Shown in pieces: positions 43,385 through 52,700 of a stretch of 64,000 nucleotides of DNA (position 1 is its first letter; each line of letters begins with the position of its first letter). Under the pieces are notes generated by a model. The model had not been told where the DNA came from, made no database searches, and worked only from the letters and a program-made list of their open reading frames with translations. This stretch comes from Clostridium sp. CAG:524 (GTDB taxonomy: Bacteria; Bacillota_I; Bacilli_A; RF39; UBA660), in the NCBI GenBank assembly GCA_000434555.1, contig FR880112.1:1-64000 (forward strand), given 5' to 3'. The position numbers and the translations under genes are program-made.

Positions 43385-44878
43385 ATGGAAAGACAATTTA
43401 CAGAACAAGAACTTGTTCGTAGAGAAAAGATGGAAAAAATAAGAAGTCTTGGTATGGATCCATTTGGTAGTAGATTTGATAGAGATAGTTTTGCTGCTGA
43501 TTTAAAGGAAAAGTACAAAGATGTTGAACATGAAGAATTCGAGAGTATGACTGATACAGCTACTGTTGCTGGTAGAATTATGTTTATTAGAAAGATGGGT
43601 AAAGCATCATTCTTTAGTATTAAAGATAAAACTGGTCCAATTCAAATATATATTTCTATAAATGATATTGGAGAAGAATCTTATAATTTATTTAAGAGTG
43701 CTGATATTGGCGATATAGTTGGCGTTTATGGTAAAATTATGAAAACTAAAACAGGTGAACTTACTATTAAATGTTTAAAATATACACCACTTGTTAAAGC
43801 ATTAAAACCACTACCAGAGAAATTCCATGGTCTTACTGATATTGAAGAAAGATATAGACGTAGATATGTTGATTTAATTATGAATGATGACTCTAAAAAA
43901 GTTGCCTTCACAAGACCTAAAATTATTAGATGTATTCAAAATTTTATGGATAGTCGTGGCTTTACTGAAGTAGAAACTCCTATTTTAAATACATTATTAA
44001 CTGGTGCTAGTGCTAGACCATTTATTACACATCATAATACTCAAGACATGGATATGTATTTAAGAATAGCACTTGAACTTCCATTAAAAAGACTTTTAGT
44101 TGGTGGTATGGAAGCAGTTTATGAAATAGGAAGAACATTTAGAAATGAAGGAATGGATCCTATGCATAATCCAGAATTTACATTAATGGAAGCATATCTT
44201 GCATATTCTAACCTTGAAGGTATGATGGAAATGACTGAAAGTATGTTTAAAACAATAGCTGAAAAAATATTTAATAAATATACATTTAACTGGAATGGTA
44301 ATGAAATTAATCTTGAAGGAACATGGAAAAGAATAAGCATGGTTGATTCTATTAAAGAAGTAACTGGTATTGATTTTAAGAAAGAAATGTCAGTAGAAGA
44401 AGCACTTAAACTTGCTAAAGAACATGATATTGAAGTAGAAGAGCATCAACATAATGTTGGTCATATAATAAATTTATTTTTTGAAAAATATGTAGAAGAA
44501 ACATTAATTCAACCAACATTCTTATATGGTCATCCAGTTGAAATAAGCCCACTTACTAAAAAGAATCCAGAAGATCCTAGATTTGTAGATAGATTTGAAT
44601 TATTCATAGGTGGAAAAGAATTTGCTAATGCATATACTGAACTTAATGATCCAATTGATCAATTAGAAAGATTTGAAAGTCAACTTAAAGAAAGAGAACT
44701 TGGTAATGATGAAGCAAATGATATAGATATGGACTTCATTGAAGCACTTGAATATGGTATGCCTCCTGCTGGTGGTATTGGATATGGTATTGATAGACTT
44801 GTTATGTTCTTTACTGAATCAGCAAGTATAAGAGATGTAATATTATTTCCAACAATGAAAGAAAGAGATAGAAAATAA
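43385..44878 (+). CDS. lysS: Lysyl-tRNA synthetase (class II)
   Basis: 497 residues. OB domain 'TVAGRIMFIRKMGKASFFSIKDKTGPIQIYI', motif 2 'YEIGRTFRNEGMDPMHNPEFTLMEAYLAY' and motif 3 'GYGIDRLVMFFTES'. GGAAGTG precedes ATG 43385. Third gene of the T-box-controlled aspS operon. Confidence 0.97.
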   Translation: MERQFTEQELVRREKMEKIRSLGMDPFGSRFDRDSFAADLKEKYKDVEHEEFESMTDTATVAGRIMFIRKMGKASFFSIKDKTGPIQIYISINDIGEESYNLFKSADIGDIVGVYGKIMKTKTGELTIKCLKYTPLVKALKPLPEKFHGLTDIEERYRRRYVDLIMNDDSKKVAFTRPKIIRCIQNFMDSRGFTEVETPILNTLLTGASARPFITHHNTQDMDMYLRIALELPLKRLLVGGMEAVYEIGRTFRNEGMDPMHNPEFTLMEAYLAYSNLEGMMEMTESMFKTIAEKIFNKYTFNWNGNEINLEGTWKRISMVDSIKEVTGIDFKKEMSVEEALKLAKEHDIEVEEHQHNVGHIINLFFEKYVEETLIQPTFLYGHPVEISPLTKKNPEDPRFVDRFELFIGGKEFANAYTELNDPIDQLERFESQLKERELGNDEANDIDMDFIEALEYGMPPAGGIGYGIDRLVMFFTESASIRDVILFPTMKERDRK

Positions 44879-44890
44879 TCTATCTTTTTT
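44866..44890 (+). terminator. Terminator of the aspS-lysS operon
   Basis: AGATAG / CTATCT stem across the lysS stop, then TTTTT. Confidence 0.7.
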
Positions 44891-44915
44891 GTTATAATAA
44901 ATCTAGGAGTGATAT

Positions 44916-46097
44916 ATGAAAGATAAAATTACAATAGGAATATTTGTTGATACATTTTTTCCTATGACTGATGGAGTTATCATGGTAGTAGATAACTATG
45001 CTAGAAGGCTTATTAAATACGCTAATGTTATAGTTTTCACACCTAGTTATATAGGAAGTGATTTTGATGATTCAGCATTACCTTATAAAGTAGTAAGATG
45101 TTATTCATTAAAAACATATTTTTGGGATTATAATTTACCAATACCTAAACTTGATAAAAAGTTTAAGAAAATACTTGATAGTTATAAACTAGATATAGTA
45201 CATATTAACTCACCATTTACATTAGGTAAAGAAGGTGTGAGATATGCTAAAAAACATAATATTCCATGTGTTGCGACTATGCACAGTCAATATAAACAAG
45301 ACTTTATGAAAGCAGTTAAAAATGAATGGATTGCTAATATACTAACTCATAATGTAATAAAAGTATTTAATAAGTGTGATGAATGTTTTGCTGTTAATAG
45401 TGAAGTAGCACGTATATATTATGAAGATTATCATTATAAATGTTTACCTAAAGTACTTAATAATGCTACTGAAATGGAACTTGTTAAAGATACAAGATAT
45501 GCCCATAAATATATAAATAAATTATATAATATAAAAGAAAGCGATATTGTCTTTCTATTTGTAGGTAGAATTAATACATTAAAAAATATATTCTTTATTG
45601 TTGATTCTCTAAAAGTATTAAAAGAAATGAAACCTAGATTAAGATTTAAAATGTTATTTGTAGGTTCTGGTCAAGATGAAGATAAACTAAAAGAAAAGAT
45701 ACATGAACTTGATATGGATAATGATGTTATTATGTGTGGTAAAGTAACTGATAGAATTATTCTTTCATATTATTATAATAGAGCAGACTTAATGCTTTTC
45801 CCATCAGTATATGATTGTTCTTCTATCGTTCAAATAGAAGCAGCTAGTCAAAAAACTCCAACTGTATTTTTAGAAGGCACTGCTACTAGTGCTACTGTCA
45901 CTGATAATGTTAATGGTTATTTATCCAAATATAGTGTACAAGATTATGCTAATAAAATAATAGAAATATTAGATAATAAAAAGCTTTATAAAGAAGTATC
46001 AGAAAATGCATATAGAGATTTATATGTTAACTGGGATACAGTTATTCATGATGTGTATTCTATGTACAAAGAAATAATAAAAAATAAAAATAGTTAA
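44916..46097 (+). CDS. Family 4 glycosyltransferase, probably glycolipid synthesis
   Basis: 393 residues, GT-B fold. 'GIFVDTFFPMTDGVIMVVDNYARRL' at the N-terminus, 'HINSPFTLGKEGVRYAKKHNIPCVATMHSQYKQDF', and the C-terminal donor site 'FVGRINTLKN', 'GSGQDEDKLKEKI' and 'FPSVYDCSSIVQIEAAS'. The variant E-x7-E site is present as D-x-x-x-x-V-Q-I-E. Resembles diacylglycerol glucosyltransferases of Firmicutes and Mollicutes; acceptor unproven. Confidence 0.85.
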   Translation: MKDKITIGIFVDTFFPMTDGVIMVVDNYARRLIKYANVIVFTPSYIGSDFDDSALPYKVVRCYSLKTYFWDYNLPIPKLDKKFKKILDSYKLDIVHINSPFTLGKEGVRYAKKHNIPCVATMHSQYKQDFMKAVKNEWIANILTHNVIKVFNKCDECFAVNSEVARIYYEDYHYKCLPKVLNNATEMELVKDTRYAHKYINKLYNIKESDIVFLFVGRINTLKNIFFIVDSLKVLKEMKPRLRFKMLFVGSGQDEDKLKEKIHELDMDNDVIMCGKVTDRIILSYYYNRADLMLFPSVYDCSSIVQIEAASQKTPTVFLEGTATSATVTDNVNGYLSKYSVQDYANKIIEILDNKKLYKEVSENAYRDLYVNWDTVIHDVYSMYKEIIKNKNS

Positions 46098-46131
46098 AAT
46101 GTAACCAAATTTATTATTGAAACATTAGAAA

Positions 46132-46160
46132 TTTTGCGGTCACAAATCGTGACCTTAGAA
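46132..46160. repeat. Palindromic unit A (29 nt, hybrid arms)
   Basis: 14-1-14 layout. Core GGTCAC/GTGACC pairs; the outer left arm is TTTTGC (as in units C and D) but the outer right arm is TTAGAA (as in B1/B2), so the ends do not match. In the frame used by the ORF6N gene it reads LRSQIVTLE followed by TKYSK. Confidence 0.75.
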
Positions 46161-46208
46161 ACAAAATATTCAAAACAATAACTAATTTATTATAAGTTTA
46201 AAATTATA

Positions 46209-46237
46209 TTCTAAGGTCCCAATTTGGGACCTTAGAA
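46209..46237. repeat. Palindromic unit B1 (29 nt, perfect)
   Basis: Left arm TTCTAAGGTCCCAA, centre T, exact complementary right arm. Frame reading LRSQFGTLE. First of a tandem pair with period 76 nt; about 30 nt after the palindrome are also repeated. Confidence 0.9.
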
Positions 46238-46284
46238 ATAACGCATTCACGATAATAACTATAATTTATGGGTTTAAAGCAATA

Positions 46285-46313
46285 TTCTAAGGTCCCAAAT
46301 TGGGACCTTAGAA
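46285..46313. repeat. Palindromic unit B2 (29 nt, perfect)
   Basis: Same arms as B1 with centre A instead of T; followed by the same ATAACGCATTCACGATAATA segment as B1. Frame reading LRSQIGTLE. Confidence 0.9.
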
Positions 46314-46396
46314 ATAACGCATTCACGATAATAACTATAATTCATAAATTTAGAATACTAAAAAGTCATATAAAAACTTAAGCTTTGCTCAAACTA

Positions 46397-46425
46397 TTGA
46401 CGATTATCATAATTTGTGATAAATT
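46397..46425 (+). promoter_or_regulatory. Promoter with an inverted repeat in the spacer
   Basis: TTGACG (46397-46402), 17-nt spacer, TAAATT (46420-46425). The inverted repeat TTATCA-N7-TGATAA (46404-46422) fills the spacer and resembles the centre of the nearby palindromes (xTCAyAATTTGTGAx); possible operator. Confidence 0.45.
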
Positions 46426-46431
46426 TTATAC

Positions 46432-46503
46432 CAATTGGTACTTTTATGAAACTTTTGAAGCCATAAGTCGTCAAATCTCTATGAAATATCATAGAGATTT
46501 TTT
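46432..46503 (+). ncRNA. Candidate ~72-nt small RNA
   Basis: Bounded by the promoter at 46397 and a strong terminator AAATCTCTATG / CATAGAGATTT (46473-46483 with 46490-46500) plus T-run. No reading frame with a ribosome site lies between. Confidence 0.5.
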
Positions 46504-46562
46504 GTTGAAAATTACACTATTAAATTTGAGTTACAAAAAATAATATTTAAAATAAAAAATTA

Positions 46563-46591
46563 TTGAATTTGGTATATATTAATTGTATAAT
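46563..46591 (+). promoter_or_regulatory. Promoter of a structured RNA
   Basis: TTGAAT (46563-46568), 17-nt spacer, TATAAT (46586-46591). Confidence 0.7.
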
Positions 46592-46597
46592 ATATCT

Positions 46598-46710
46598 TAC
46601 ATTAATTACTTGCCATGTTAATGTGACAATTTGGACGATAAAGTATACTTTTTAGGCAAGAAAAGGTATGCATGATGCGGAATATATCTAATAGATGTAT
46701 TCCGTTTTTT
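46598..46710 (+). ncRNA. Candidate pseudoknotted RNA of about 113 nt
   Basis: Hairpin ACATTAA / TTAATGT near 46599-46624 whose loop contains CTTGCC; GGCAAG at 46655-46660 can pair with that loop, giving an H-type pseudoknot. It ends with the terminator CGGAATA / TATTCCG (46678-46684, 46698-46704) and TTTTTT. No protein-coding frame. It lies 80 nt before the ORF6N gene and could be a free RNA or a leader that terminates early. Confidence 0.5.
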
Positions 46711-46732
46711 AGTCTAAAGCTATAAGAAATAA

Positions 46733-46761
46733 TTTTGCGGTCAAAATTTTTGACCGCAAAA
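46733..46761. repeat. Palindromic unit C (29 nt, perfect)
   Basis: Left arm TTTTGCGGTCAAAA, centre T, exact complementary right arm; 28 nt upstream of the ORF6N start, where it could act as operator or leader hairpin. Frame reading LRSKFLTAK. Confidence 0.9.
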
Positions 46762-46789
46762 TGATAATAATCACAAGGAGAATATCAAC

Positions 46790-47644
46790 ATGGATGAGAT
46801 AACTGAAACAGAAAAAATAGAAAATATGATTTATGAAATAAGGGGTAAACAAGTGATGCTAGATTATGATTTAGCTAGACTTTATGAGTGCAAAAATGGT
46901 ACAAAATCAATTAATCAAGCAGTTAAAAGAAACCTTAATAAATTTCCAGAAAGATATATGTTTAAATTATCTAAAGAAGAATATTTTAATTTAAAATCAC
47001 AATTTGTTATTTTAGAAATAGAAGGACAAGGTAAATATAGCAAATACTTGCCTTATGCTTTCACAGAACAGGGAGTTGCTATGCTCGCTACAATATTACG
47101 TACAAGTGTTGCTGACATAGTAAGTATGAAAATAATAGATGCATTTGTATATATGAGAAAATATTTAACATATAATAATAAAGACTCTTTAATTTTAAAT
47201 CATGAAGAGCGAATTTTAAAACTTGAAGAATCATTTGATAAATTATCAGCTAAACAAAATTCAATAATATATGAAGGATGTATATATGATTCATATTCAT
47301 TATTATTAGATATACTTAATGAAGCATATGAAGAAATAATTATAGTTGATAATTATGCAAATAAGGAATTGTTTGATATATTAAAAAATATAAATAAAAA
47401 GATATATGTTATATCAAAAAACTTAGATAATATTTTAATAAACAAATATAGTAAACAATATTCAAATGTTACATTTATAAATAATGATTTATTTCATGAT
47501 AGATATATTATTCTTGACAGAAAAACAGTTTATGTAAGTGGCATGTCACTTAAAGATTTAGGTAAAAAATATAGTTATATGTATAAAATGAATGAAAAAA
47601 TATTTATTAATGATTTAGTTAGCAGAATAGAAATATTACTTTGA
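46790..47644 (+). CDS. ORF6N-domain protein with PLD-like C-terminus
   Basis: 284 residues. N-terminal ORF6N/KilA-N-type DNA-binding domain: 'IRGKQVMLDYDLARLYECKNGTKSINQAVKRN', then LKSQFVILE and 'YLPYAFTEQGVAMLATILRT' (to about 115). The C-terminal part 'EEIIIVDNYANKELFDIL' through FHDRYIILDRKTVYVSGMSL resembles a phospholipase D-like domain, with H-x-R-x4-D replacing the HKD motif. AAGGAG precedes ATG 46790. The conserved LKSQFVILE segment is encoded by an imperfect palindrome (46992-47014). The gene stands alone among palindromes and small RNAs. Confidence 0.85.
   Translation: MDEITETEKIENMIYEIRGKQVMLDYDLARLYECKNGTKSINQAVKRNLNKFPERYMFKLSKEEYFNLKSQFVILEIEGQGKYSKYLPYAFTEQGVAMLATILRTSVADIVSMKIIDAFVYMRKYLTYNNKDSLILNHEERILKLEESFDKLSAKQNSIIYEGCIYDSYSLLLDILNEAYEEIIIVDNYANKELFDILKNINKKIYVISKNLDNILINKYSKQYSNVTFINNDLFHDRYIILDRKTVYVSGMSLKDLGKKYSYMYKMNEKIFINDLVSRIEILL
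46992..47014. repeat. Imperfect palindrome inside the ORF6N gene
   Basis: 11-nt arms TAAAATCACAA / TTGTTATTTTA around a central T, one mismatch. It is in the same frame position as units A-D and shares TTAGAAATA immediately downstream with B1/B2. Confidence 0.7.
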
Positions 47645-47664
47645 TTAATGAGATACATAATGTA

Positions 47665-47693
47665 ATTTGCGGTCCCAATTTGGGACCGCAAAA
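47665..47693. repeat. Palindromic unit D (downstream of ORF6N)
   Basis: 13-nt perfect arms TTTGCGGTCCCAA (47666-47678) around T 47679. Core as in B, outer arms as in C. Frame reading LRSQFGTAK. Confidence 0.88.
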
Positions 47694-47776
47694 ATAATCA
47701 TTAAGCTATAATCTTTCACTTAAACAATTTACTATAAAACAATTTAATGATATAATCTAATCTTGAGGAGATATGT

Positions 47777-48457
47777 ATGAATAAAAGAGCAGTGTTATTA
47801 CCAATAATTATAATAGATATAATTTTTATTTTTATAATTCAAAAATATTTTTTTCCTCATAATTATATTAATTTTAAAGATTGGGATAAAGTAGATAATT
47901 TAATGATAGTAGCACATCCTGATGATGAAACACTTTGGGGATCATCTTACTTGATAAAAGACAAATATTTAGTAGTGTGTATAACATGTGGTAATAAAAG
48001 AGTAAGAGATAAAGAAATAGAAAGTGCTCTTAAAATAAGTGATGATAAAGTAGTATTCTTAAAAATGCCTGATAAAGTTCATGGTAAAAGAAGTGAATGG
48101 AAAAAGGAAAAGAAAAGAATCAAAAAAGAGTTAGACTACATTATGCATAAAAAAGAATGGAATGATATAGTTACTCATAATAAACAGGGAGAGTATGGAC
48201 ACATTCATCATAAAATGACAAATAAAATAGTTACTAGTATTTACGATAATAATCCTGTAGGCAAACTAAAATATTTTGGAAAATACTACTCTAAAAAGAA
48301 AATCAAAAATAAAACTGATAATAACGGATTATTAGATGAATATACATATAATAAAAAACTAGAAATGATTGAAGTATACAAGAGTCAAAAATTCATTAAG
48401 AAAGCATTTAATCAAATGTTTAAATATGAAGATATAACTGAGTACAAGAAAAAATAA
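47777..48457 (+). CDS. PIG-L family deacetylase, membrane-anchored
   Basis: 226 residues: an N-terminal helix (LLPIIIIDIIFIFIIQKYFF), then the zinc motif AHPDDETLWGS and GEYGHIHHKMTNKI with the H-x-x-H pair. LmbE/PIG-L enzymes N-deacetylate GlcNAc-type substrates; an extracytoplasmic sugar-lipid or cell-wall substrate fits the anchor. GAGGAG precedes ATG 47777. Confidence 0.88.
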   Translation: MNKRAVLLPIIIIDIIFIFIIQKYFFPHNYINFKDWDKVDNLMIVAHPDDETLWGSSYLIKDKYLVVCITCGNKRVRDKEIESALKISDDKVVFLKMPDKVHGKRSEWKKEKKRIKKELDYIMHKKEWNDIVTHNKQGEYGHIHHKMTNKIVTSIYDNNPVGKLKYFGKYYSKKKIKNKTDNNGLLDEYTYNKKLEMIEVYKSQKFIKKAFNQMFKYEDITEYKKK

Positions 48458-48511
48458 CATTTGTATTGACAAACTAATGTTTGGTATAATACAATGATAT
48501 TGGTGAAGGGT

Positions 48512-49381
48512 ATGATATATTTAAAAAGTTTTACTTTACTTGATGATAAAGAAGAAAACAATTATGTACTTGGTAGTGATATAAGAAATATATATAATAA
48601 TTATTATCCTATTGGAATATTCAGTAGTAAAAGATTAAAAGATATAAAATTTGGTTCTATTACATGCTTTTATGGTGGCAATGGTAGTGGCAAAAGTACA
48701 ATATTAAATATCATATCTGAAAAGATAAACTCTAATAGAAAAACAAAAATAGATAAAGGATCATACTTTAATATATATGTAAAACATACATCATATGAAA
48801 TGAGTTTTGAAACACCAATTACAATAAAAACAATAACTAGTGATGATGTATTTGATTATTTACTTGATATAAGAAGTATTAATACTCATATAAATCGTAG
48901 AAAAGAAAAATTAGCACATGATTTTTTAGAAAATAAATATAGTAATAGTGATACAATGTATTTTGATGACTTTGAGAGTATAAGAGATACATTAGATTCT
49001 AAAAGAAAGACTATGTCTAAATATATAAGAGATAGACTTGTTAATAATAATATAGTTGAGTCATCAAATGGCGAATCAGCATTAATGTTTTGGGAAAAAG
49101 AAATAGAAGAAGATAGTATTTATATATTAGATGAGCCAGAGAATAGTTTAAGTGCTGAAAATCAATTAAAACTTAAAAAATATATAGAAGATTCAGTAAG
49201 ATTTTATAATTGTCAATTTATAATATCAACACATTCACCATTCTTTTTATCAATGAAGGATGCGATTATTTACGATTTAGACAGCATACCAGTTGAAACT
49301 AAGAAATGGACAGAACTTTCTAATGTAAAAATATATAAAGAGTTCTTTGATGAACATAAGAATGAGTTTAAGGAGGGATAG
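48512..49381 (+). CDS. ABC/SMC-type ATPase (AAA family, COG3910-like)
   Basis: 289 residues. Walker [11 protein letters not shown] near residue 50, a short '[12 protein letters not shown]' signature-like segment near 188, Walker [13 protein letters not shown] near 210 and the switch His in STHSPFFLS. Soluble, no permease nearby. GGTGAAGG precedes ATG 48512; a -10 TATAAT ends at 48490. Confidence 0.85.
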   Translation: MIYLKSFTLLDDKEENNYVLGSDIRNIYNNYYPIGIFSSKRLKDIKFGSITCFYGGNGSGKSTILNIISEKINSNRKTKIDKGSYFNIYVKHTSYEMSFETPITIKTITSDDVFDYLLDIRSINTHINRRKEKLAHDFLENKYSNSDTMYFDDFESIRDTLDSKRKTMSKYIRDRLVNNNIVESSNGESALMFWEKEIEEDSIYILDEPENSLSAENQLKLKKYIEDSVRFYNCQFIISTHSPFFLSMKDAIIYDLDSIPVETKKWTELSNVKIYKEFFDEHKNEFKEG

Positions 49382-49382
49382 C

Positions 49383-49703
49383 ATGTCAAAATATAATAAA
49401 CTCGTAAGAGATAAAATACCAGAAATAATAGAAAGTAATGGTGAAAAGCCTATCACAAGAATATTAGATGATGTAGAATACAACGAAGAACTAATCAAAA
49501 AACTAAATGAAGAATATCATGAAGTAGTTGAAGCAAATGAAGAAAGCATTATTGAAGAACTTGCTGATATGTTAGAAGTAATGGAATCAATTGCAGAACT
49601 ACATAACAAAACACTAGAAGATATATTAGACACAAAAGAAAAAAAGAAAATCAAAAGAGGAGGATTTTCTAAAAAATTATATTTAAAAGGTGTAGAAAAA
49701 TAA
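49383..49703 (+). CDS. MazG-like nucleotide pyrophosphohydrolase
   Basis: 106 residues. '[20 protein letters not shown]' at the N-terminus and the metal-binding helices [12 protein letters not shown] and [13 protein letters not shown], the E-x-x-E/E-x-x-D pattern of all-alpha NTP pyrophosphatases. AAGGAGGG precedes ATG 49383; starts one nt after the ATPase gene. Probably cleans up non-canonical NTPs. Confidence 0.88.
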   Translation: MSKYNKLVRDKIPEIIESNGEKPITRILDDVEYNEELIKKLNEEYHEVVEANEESIIEELADMLEVMESIAELHNKTLEDILDTKEKKKIKRGGFSKKLYLKGVEK

Positions 49704-49766
49704 AAATTATGTCAACATTCTTGATATAATTTTTTTAAATATGTATAATGAAATAGGTGAAGTGAA

Positions 49767-52700
49767 ATGAAAGATATAAGACTATTAAAATTAGCAAATA
49801 CAATTAAATTAAATGAAAATTTCACTAAATATTTAGAAAATGCTGAATTAAAAGAAGTGCTTCTAAATAAGAAAACTAATAAAATGACTATAGTTATCAT
49901 TAATGATTTCTTATTTCCAATAGATATGTTTCATGAATTATATGAAAAAGGTACTTCACTTGATGGTGTTGATAAAATAAGATATAAATTCATTATTAAA
50001 GAAAATAATAAATACTTTCAAGAATACTTTTTATACTACTTTGATATATTAGTTAAGTCATGTCCTATGCTTGAATGTATAAAAAAAGATAAAATTACTT
50101 TTGATGGAAATAGTGTTAATATTGAAGTGTTAAATAGTGCTGAAAAGAATAAGATAGAAGAACTTACTGATAAAATAGAAGTATTTTTAAGTGATATGGG
50201 CTTTGATGATATAAATATTAAAGCAACTATTAATGAAAAAGAAAGAGAAAAATTTAAAGAATCATTAATAGAAGTACATGATGAAGTTAAGAGTAAGAAG
50301 ACAAGAACTACTATTAAAGGTAATCCTATTGCTGGAGATGCATCACAAATAAAGAATCTAATTGCAGCTGAAGACAGGGTTGTACTTATAGCAAAAGTAT
50401 TTGGTGTTGACTCAAAAAGTACTCAAAGTGGTTGGTTTATAATAACTCTTAAATTAACTGATTATACTGATAGTATCATTGCCAATATTTTTACTAAAAA
50501 ACAAGAGGAATTTGATTATTTACTTTCTAATATCAAGAAAGATAAATGGTATAAATTTAAAGGTACTACAAAGTATAACACAAGAAGTAACGACTATGAA
50601 TTTAGTGTTAATGATATAGAGACATATGAAAAAACTGAAAATAAAATAGTAGATAATGCAGAAGTTAAAAGGGTAGAATTACATGCTCATACTATGATGA
50701 GTCAGATGGATGGACTTACTAGATTAGATTTAGGTGCTCATACATGTGAACTTGTAAGTAGAACTATTGAGATGGGTTATAGAGGAGTAGCAATTACTGA
50801 TCATAGTGGTTGTCAGGCATTCCCTATCGCATATCAAATTATAAAAGGATACAATAAAGGTGTTAGAAAGAAAGTCAAAGAAACACTTGATAACTTAAAA
50901 AGTGAACTTAATGATAATTTATCTGAAGAAGAAAAAATAGAACTTAATAAAAAAATAGAAAAAGCAAAAAAAGACGTAGAAAATCCACCAATATTTAAAG
51001 GACTTTTTGGAACCGAACTTACTCTTGTTGATGATACAGTTAAGATAGTTGTAAAAGGAACTGACTTACCACTTGAAGGAACAGAATTTGTAGTATACGA
51101 TACAGAAACAACTGGATTTAACGCAGCTAATGGAGATCAAATGATTGAAATAGGTGCGGTTAAAATAAAAGATGGAGTTATAACAGATAGATTTGATAAA
51201 TTTATTAATCCAGGAAGACACATTCCAGATAAAATAACTGAACTTACATTTATAACAGATGAAATGGTTAAAGGTGCAGATGATGAAGGTACTGTTACAA
51301 AAGAATTTTTGGATTGGGCTGGGGACGCTCCAATGGTTGCTCATAATGCTAAATTCGATATTTCATTTATTGAAATGGCTATGAAAAAATATAATCTTGG
51401 AGAATTTAACAATACAGTAATAGATACATTAGAACTATCAAGAGCACTTGATCAAGGATTTGCAAGACATAGTTTATCAGCACTTGTTAAAAGATATAAT
51501 GTACCATGGGATGAAGAAAGTCACCATAGAGCAGACTACGATGCTGAAGGTACAGCACTAGTATTTCATAAAATGTTACAAAAATTAATAGGTCAAAATT
51601 ATGATACAATTAATTCACTTGAAAGATTAATTCCTAAAGATGAAATACATAAATTTGGTAGAACTTTCCATTTTAATGCAATAGCCTTAAATAGAACAGG
51701 ACTTAAAAATTTATTTAAAATTATTTCACTTGCGAACACTACATATTTATATAAAACACCTAGAATCTTAAGAAGTAAACTAAATGAATTAAGAGAAGGA
51801 TTACTTATTGGTAGCGGCTGTTATGAAAGTGAAGTATTTATAGAAGCAAGAAGTAAGGATGGAGAAGAACTTACTAATATAATTAATTTCTATGATTATG
51901 TAGAAGTTCAACCACCAGAAGTATATGATCATTTGATACAAACAAGTGATTTTGCTAATATATTTGAACTTAAAACACATATAAAGAAAGTGATTGATGC
52001 TACTAAGAGTGCAGGAAAGATAATTGTTGCAACAGGAGATGTACATCATTTTACAAGAGAAGATAAAATATATAGAGAAATAATTATTAATCAAAAAGTA
52101 CCAGGAGGTGGAAGACATCCTCTTGCTAAAAGTAATATAACAAATATACCATCACAACACTTTAGAACTACTGAAGAAATGTTAAAAGATTTTGATTTCT
52201 TAGATAAAGATTTAGCATATGAAATAGTAGTTACTAATACAAATAAAATATGTGATATGGTAACTGAATTTGAAGTAATTATGGATACAAAAGGTATTCC
52301 ATTTAGTCCAAGAGTTAAAGCTGATGATGGAAAAACATACCTTGATTGCCCAAGAGTAGTTACAGATCTTGTATTTGAAAAAGCTGCGTCTTGGTATGGA
52401 AGTCCGCTTCCACATAATATTGAAGAAAGAATTTCTAAAGAATTATATGGAGATGCAGTATATAATTATTGGTATAATAGATTAAAAAGCGAAAATGAAG
52501 GAATAAGTGAAGACAAACTTATAGAAAAAACATTTGATAATTTACATGAAACACTTATTGCTGGATTTGATAAGGTTAAAGAATTAATTGGTGAAAAAGT
52601 AAAGAGTGAATGGACAGAAGAAGATGGAGAACTTAATGAAAAGAGTCTTGCTTCTAAAGTTAAAAAAGAACTTGGAGGTATCATAGGTGGAGGATTTGAT

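Noticed and set aside
46132..46344. CRISPR-like array of spaced palindromic repeats
   Set aside because: Only two close copies with a 76-nt period; the sequence between repeats is itself repeated, not unique spacers, and no cas gene is present.
48466..48490. TTGACA-TATAAT promoter for the ATPase gene
   Set aside because: The spacer between 48466 and the -10 at 48485 is only 13 nt; the alternative -35 TTGTAT is weak, so only the -10 is noted.
51066..52684. Several antisense reading frames within polC
   Set aside because: They are rich in Phe/Ser/Tyr/Ile, lack ribosome sites and mirror the codon pattern of polC.
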